Source: Pseudovibrio sp947494035 (lineage in GTDB: Bacteria; Pseudomonadota; Alphaproteobacteria; Rhizobiales; Stappiaceae). From it: a stretch of DNA of 64,000 bases. The notes below the pieces were generated by a model. The model worked only from the letters and a program-made list of their open reading frames with translations, was not told the origin of the DNA and made no database searches. The stretch is from NCBI GenBank assembly GCA_947494035.1, contig CANLTN010000003.1, forward strand, positions 186,001-250,000, written 5' to 3'. Both the position numbers and the translations under genes were made by a program. This document shows positions 60,226 to 64,000 of this stretch, piece by piece (positions within the stretch are counted from its first letter, which is position 1; every line of letters begins with the position of its first letter).

Positions 60226-60263
60226 ACCGGCGCAAAAAGCAGGGGGGCCTGCTTCGCGCCGGT
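60226..60263 (-). terminator. Two-part hairpin after pdhC, possible attenuator
   Basis: ACCGGCGC (60226-60233) pairs with GCGCCGGT (60256-60263); inside, AAGCAGG (60237-60243) pairs with CCTGCTT (60248-60254) around a 4-base loop. On the minus strand the inner stem is followed by TTTTTG-like bases, which fits an intrinsic terminator; the outer stem then pulls those bases into a longer helix. It lies just after the pdhC stop. Confidence 0.6.
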
Positions 60264-60272
60264 AAGTCCGGA

Positions 60273-61610
60273 TTAAACCAGCATAGACATCGGGTTTTCG
60301 ATGTAGCCTTTAAACGCCTGCAGAAGCTCTGCACCCAATGCACCGTCCACCGCGCGGTGGTCAGTAGAAAGGGTCACAGACATCACAGTTGCAGGAACGA
60401 TTTCATCGCCCTTCACAACAGGACGCTTCTGACCAGCACCAACAGCAAGGATGGTTGCATGCGGAGGATTGATCACCGCAGCAAATTCCTTCACGCCGAA
60501 CATGCCAAGGTTGGAGACAGAAGTCGTACCGCCCTGGAATTCGGTTGGAGCCAGCTTGCGCTCACGAGCACGCTTCGCCAGATCTTTCATCTCGATGGAG
60601 ATGGTGGAAAGCGTTTTCTCTTCAGCACGGCGAATGATCGGAGTGATCAGGCCGCCATCGATAGAAACAGCAACACCAACGTCAGCATGTTTATGAACCA
60701 CCATGCCGCTTTCAAGATAGGAAGCGTTGGCAGCCGGTACAGCCTTAAGCGCAAGCGCGTGGGCTTTAATGACCAGATCGTTCACAGAGAGCTTGTAAGC
60801 AGGCTTGCCGTCTTTATCCGTAGGAGCAGAAGCATTGAGCTGCCCGCGCAGAGCAAGCAGAGCATCCAGCTCACATTCTACAGTAACGTAGAAGTGCGGG
60901 ACGGTCTGTTTGGACTCTGTCAAACGCTTGGCAATAACCTTGCGCATACCGTCATGAGGAACAAGCTCGTAAGAGCCTTCTTCAAACAGCTTCAAGGTCT
61001 GCTCGTCAGATGGACCAGACGCCAGTGCAGCTTTTGGAGCTTCCGCTTTAGGTGCTTCCGCAGCCTTAGGAGCAGCTTCCGCTTTACCGGTGCCAGCCGC
61101 AATCGCAGCCTCAATGTCACGTTTCACAACGCGGCCATGCGGGCCAGTGCCAGCAACCAGCGCAATGTCCAGACCATTCTGCTTCGCCAGACGGCGCGCC
61201 AGAGGAGAAGAGAACACACGCTCGCCGGAAGCCGCTACAGGAGCCGCCGGAGCCGGAGCAACCGCCGCAGCAGGCGCTGCCGGAGCAGCTTCAGCAGCTG
61301 GTGCCGCAGGAGCAGGAGCCGCCGCCGCAGGAGCAGCTGGTGCTGCATCCATTGCAGAAGCGTCTTCGCCCTCTTCCAGAAGGATCGCGATCGGTGCATT
61401 CACCTTCACGCCTTCTGTTCCCTCAGCAACAACGATCTTACCGATGGTGCCTTCATCGACAGCTTCCACTTCCATGGTCGCTTTGTCAGTCTCGATCTCT
61501 GCAAGCACATCACCTGCAGCAACCGTGTCACCTTCTTTAACCAGCCACTTGGCCAGATTGCCTTCTTCCATGGTAGGAGAAAGCGCGGGCATCAAAATGT
61601 TGATCGGCAT
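60273..61610 (-). CDS. pdhC: Pyruvate dehydrogenase E2, dihydrolipoamide acetyltransferase
   Basis: Core of the pyruvate dehydrogenase complex transferring the acetyl group to CoA, 445 residues. One lipoyl domain with Lys43 in ETDKATMEVEAVDEG, an Ala/Pro linker, the peripheral subunit-binding domain (about 135-170, SPLARRLAKQNGLDIALVAG), and the catalytic domain with STDHRAVDGALGAE near the C-terminus. GGAG is nine bases upstream of the ATG. It follows pdhB by 18 bases. Confidence 0.96.
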   Translation of the reverse strand: MPINILMPALSPTMEEGNLAKWLVKEGDTVAAGDVLAEIETDKATMEVEAVDEGTIGKIVVAEGTEGVKVNAPIAILLEEGEDASAMDAAPAAPAAAAPAPAAPAAEAAPAAPAAAVAPAPAAPVAASGERVFSSPLARRLAKQNGLDIALVAGTGPHGRVVKRDIEAAIAAGTGKAEAAPKAAEAPKAEAPKAALASGPSDEQTLKLFEEGSYELVPHDGMRKVIAKRLTESKQTVPHFYVTVECELDALLALRGQLNASAPTDKDGKPAYKLSVNDLVIKAHALALKAVPAANASYLESGMVVHKHADVGVAVSIDGGLITPIIRRAEEKTLSTISIEMKDLAKRARERKLAPTEFQGGTTSVSNLGMFGVKEFAAVINPPHATILAVGAGQKRPVVKGDEIVPATVMSVTLSTDHRAVDGALGAELLQAFKGYIENPMSMLV

Positions 61611-61628
61611 ACCACTTATCTCCTGAAA

Positions 61629-63017
61629 TTAGGCAGTGTAGGTCACAGCCTTGACAGCATCGATAACTTCCTTGGAGTTTGGCAGAGCCAGCTTCTCAAG
61701 GTTTGCTGCATAAGGCATTGGAACGTCTTTACCGGTTACGCGCAGAATTGGCGCATCCAGCCAATCGAAGGCTTCGCTCTGAACCTGATAAGCAATTTCA
61801 GAGGAAACAGAACAGATCGGGAAGGCTTCTTCAACAGTCACCAGACGGCCTGTCTTGCGAACAGATGCCAGAACCGTATCCATGTCCAGCGGACGAATGG
61901 TACGCAGGTCAATCAGTTCAACAGAAACACCCTGCTTTGCCAGCTCATCAACAGCCGGGATTGCGTAGGTCATGCCAATGCCCCACGAAACCATGGTCGC
62001 ATCAGTACCTTCGCGAACAATCTTCGCCTTGCCGATTGGCAGAACCAGATCTTCCACATCCGGCACATCAAAGTGGTGACCGTAAAGGATCTCGTTCTCA
62101 AGGAACACAACCGGGTTAGGATCGCGGATCGCCGCTTTCAAAAGACCCTTCGCATCAGCTGCGGTGTAAGGCTGAACAACCTTCAGGCCCGGAATGGACG
62201 CATACCATGCCGCAAAGTCCTGAGAGTGCTGCGCACCCACACGAGCTGCCGCACCGTTTGCACCGCGGAACACCATAGGTGCACCCATCTGACCACCAGA
62301 CATGTAAAGCGTCTTGGCAGCAGAGTTGATGATGTGGTCAATCGCCTGCATTGCGAAGTTGAAGGTCATAAACTCAACGATTGGGTTCAGACCAGCCATC
62401 GCAGCACCAACAGCAAGACCGGTAAAGCCATGCTCGGTGATTGGAGTGTCGATCACGCGCTTTTCGCCGAACTCATCCAGAAGGCCCTGGGAGATCTTGT
62501 AGGCACCCTGATACTGAGCAACTTCTTCGCCCATCAGGAACACGTTTTCGTTGCGGCGCATTTCCTCAGCCATCGCGTCGCGCAGGGCTTCACGAACGGT
62601 CATGCTCACCATCTTGGTGCCAGCCGGAATTTCCGGATCAGCAGGCGCAACGCTTGCAACCGGAGCAGCTGGTGCTGCCGGAGCCGCAGGTGCTTCAGCA
62701 GTCGCAGGAGCAGCCGGTGCCTCTGCCGCAGCAGGTGCAGCAGCGCCCAGATTATCCGCAGCAGAAGCGTCGTCGCCCTCTTCCAGCAGAACTGCAATCG
62801 GAGCGTTGACCTTAACTTCCTCGGTACCTTCCGCAACGAGGATTTTGCCAAGCACGCCCTCGTCAACAGCTTCCACTTCCATGGTCGCTTTATCGGTTTC
62901 GATTTCCGCGATCACGTCACCTGCAGAAACGGTATCGCCTTCTTTCTTAAGCCACTTGGCAAGCTTGCCTTCTTCCATGGTCGGAGAAAGCGCAGGCATC
63001 AAAATTTCAATAGCCAT
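61629..63017 (-). CDS. pdhB: Pyruvate dehydrogenase E1 beta with N-terminal lipoyl domain
   Basis: Beta subunit of the thiamine-dependent E1, 462 residues. An N-terminal lipoyl domain (1-80, Lys43 in ETDKATMEVEAVDEG) almost repeats that of PdhC; an Ala/Pro linker leads to the E1-beta fold (from about 135: VREALRDAMAEEMRRNENVF). The lipoyl fusion on E1-beta is characteristic of alphaproteobacteria. The linker is rich in Ala-Pro-Ala repeats. It lies 17 bases after pdhA. Confidence 0.96.
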   Translation of the reverse strand: MAIEILMPALSPTMEEGKLAKWLKKEGDTVSAGDVIAEIETDKATMEVEAVDEGVLGKILVAEGTEEVKVNAPIAVLLEEGDDASAADNLGAAAPAAAEAPAAPATAEAPAAPAAPAAPVASVAPADPEIPAGTKMVSMTVREALRDAMAEEMRRNENVFLMGEEVAQYQGAYKISQGLLDEFGEKRVIDTPITEHGFTGLAVGAAMAGLNPIVEFMTFNFAMQAIDHIINSAAKTLYMSGGQMGAPMVFRGANGAAARVGAQHSQDFAAWYASIPGLKVVQPYTAADAKGLLKAAIRDPNPVVFLENEILYGHHFDVPDVEDLVLPIGKAKIVREGTDATMVSWGIGMTYAIPAVDELAKQGVSVELIDLRTIRPLDMDTVLASVRKTGRLVTVEEAFPICSVSSEIAYQVQSEAFDWLDAPILRVTGKDVPMPYAANLEKLALPNSKEVIDAVKAVTYTA

Positions 63018-63034
63018 AATTAATTATCCCGACC

Positions 63035-64000
63035 TTAGAGCACGATATCTGTGTAAAGCTCAGATGCATCCGGCTCAGGATCGTTCTGCGCAAACTCAGC
63101 AGAAGCAGCAACAACAGCGCGAACTTCTTTATCAAGTGCCTTGAGATCGTCCTCAGTAGCCCATTCTTTTTCAAGAAGGCGAGCGCGAACCTGTTCAATC
63201 GGGTCATGCTCGGAACGCATCTTCTGGACTTCGTCTTTACTGCGGTATTTGGCAGGGTCAGACATGGAGTGACCACGGTAACGGTAGGTGATCATCTCAA
63301 GGATGTAAGGACCGTTGCCTTCGCGGCACCATTCCATGGCATAGTCAGTTGCAGCTTTTACAGCGCGCACGTCCATACCATCAACCTGCATACCCGGAAT
63401 ACCGAAGGATGCGCCACGCTGGGAAAGATCAGTCGTGGAAGACGCCCGCTCGATAGAGGTACCCATACCGTACTTGTTGTTTTCGATCACGTAGATCACA
63501 GGCAGGTCCCAAAGCTTCGCCATGTTGAAGCTTTCATAAACCTGACCCTGGTTGGCAGCACCATCGCCGAAGAACGCCATGGAAACTTTGCCGTTCTCTT
63601 TATAGCGGTTCGCAAATGCCAGACCGGTGCCGAGCGCAACCTGCGCGCCAACAATGCCGTGTCCGCCATAGAACTCTTTTTCTTTAGAGAACATATGCAT
63701 GGAACCGCCCTTGCCTTTGGACAGACCACCCTGACGACCGGTCAATTCAGCCATCACACCGTTCGGGTCCATACCACAAGCAAGCATATGAGCATGGTCA
63801 CGGTAAGAAGTGATCATCTGATCACCCTGTTCCTTGGCCATTTCCATACCAACAACAACAGCTTCCTGACCGATATAAAGGTGACAGAAGCCACCGATCA
63901 GACCCATGCCGTAAAGCTGCCCCGCCTTTTCTTCGAAACGTCGAATAAAAAGCATTTCGCGGTATGCAGCGAGTTCTTCTTCTTTGGAAAATTCTGCTAT
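63035..64000 (-). CDS. pdhA: Pyruvate dehydrogenase E1 alpha, 5' end outside window
   Basis: Alpha subunit of the thiamine-dependent E1; the frame is open to base 64000, leaving the first residues outside. Visible part 321 residues. Thiamine diphosphate motif: GDGAANQGQVYESFNMAKLW, followed by VIYVIENNKYGMGTS. Phosphorylation-loop region: TYRYRGHSMSDPAKYRSKDE. The substrate-binding HAHMLACGMDPNGVMAELTG is normal. It is the first visible gene of the pdhA-pdhB-pdhC-GT17-lpdA run. Confidence 0.96.
   Translation of the reverse strand: MAEFSKEEELAAYREMLFIRRFEEKAGQLYGMGLIGGFCHLYIGQEAVVVGMEMAKEQGDQMITSYRDHAHMLACGMDPNGVMAELTGRQGGLSKGKGGSMHMFSKEKEFYGGHGIVGAQVALGTGLAFANRYKENGKVSMAFFGDGAANQGQVYESFNMAKLWDLPVIYVIENNKYGMGTSIERASSTTDLSQRGASFGIPGMQVDGMDVRAVKAATDYAMEWCREGNGPYILEMITYRYRGHSMSDPAKYRSKDEVQKMRSEHDPIEQVRARLLEKEWATEDDLKALDKEVRAVVAASAEFAQNDPEPDASELYTDIVL

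Noticed and set aside
59925..63023. Plus-strand open frame of about 1030 codons antisense to pdhC, pdhB and the glycosyltransferase gene
   Set aside because: Its opposite strand carries unmistakable E1-beta and E2 genes. The frame is rich in Arg, His, Ser and Cys and shows no domain, as expected of the shadow of codon-biased, Ala-rich coding sequence.
1..64000. tRNA, rRNA, CRISPR array, insertion sequence or prophage
   Set aside because: No cloverleaf-like sequence, regularly spaced repeats, transposase or phage genes were seen on reading both strands.

Overview
The window reads as a stretch of chromosome from an aerobic or facultative marine-type alphaproteobacterium. The gene content and order point to Hyphomicrobiales/Stappiaceae, with Pseudovibrio the closest fit I can suggest. 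That placement is inference: it rests on the order dusB-ntrBC-ntrYX-trkA-dat-hfq-hflX-mazG, on a pyruvate dehydrogenase E1-beta that carries a lipoyl domain, on the fused ispDF, and on a pyruvate formate-lyase system in an otherwise respiratory gene set. No rRNA, tRNA, insertion sequence, prophage or CRISPR array was seen. Both ends cut genes: a Mth938-like protein at the left and pdhA at the right.

Left third (1-21.5 kb), almost entirely on the minus strand, is envelope and information housekeeping. It holds the Sec accessory genes yajC-secD-secF, a DUF815 ATPase, an nlpD-pcm-surE-serS cluster, tatABC, an orphan ABC ATPase, scpAB, nagZ, a large SPOR-domain membrane protein, argS and a dGTPase-like gene. 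The SPOR protein, NlpD, NagZ and ScpAB together form a cell-division, peptidoglycan and chromosome-segregation neighbourhood.

The middle (21.7-39.3 kb) is more accessory and changes strand often. It carries erpA, exonuclease III, an aldo/keto reductase, a carboxymuconolactone decarboxylase-like protein, a D-serine/D-threonine-type PLP enzyme, pflB-pflA behind an FNR-type box, an aminotransferase-BKACE pair, a MATE pump diverging from a TetR regulator, aroQ, arfB, an omega-amino-acid:pyruvate aminotransferase and mazG. Two of these loci, pflB and the omega-aminotransferase, share an unusual tandem TACCTA element upstream. Downstream of mazG is a compact, strongly folded segment enclosing a 25-codon frame whose ribosome-binding site is locked in a 16-bp stem.

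The right part (39.3-64 kb) contains a DUF218 protein, hflX-hfq, a D-amino-acid aminotransferase, trkA and the nitrogen regulators ntrX-ntrY and ntrC-ntrB with dusB. These are followed by ispDF, pncC, a secreted orphan, a NUDIX hydrolase, a RatA/Coq10-like protein and lipA. The pyruvate dehydrogenase cluster comes last (pdhA-pdhB-pdhC, a GT17-type glycosyltransferase, lpdA). The lipoate synthase LipA supplies the cofactor for the lipoyl domains of PdhB and PdhC. PDH and PflB are the aerobic and anaerobic routes from pyruvate to acetyl-CoA, and both occur in this window.

The items most worth following up are the folded smORF element at 39.1-39.3 kb, the shared TACCTA tandem boxes, the glycosyltransferase inside the pdh cluster behind a strong hairpin, and the BKACE/aminotransferase pair as a possible beta-amino-acid catabolic unit.
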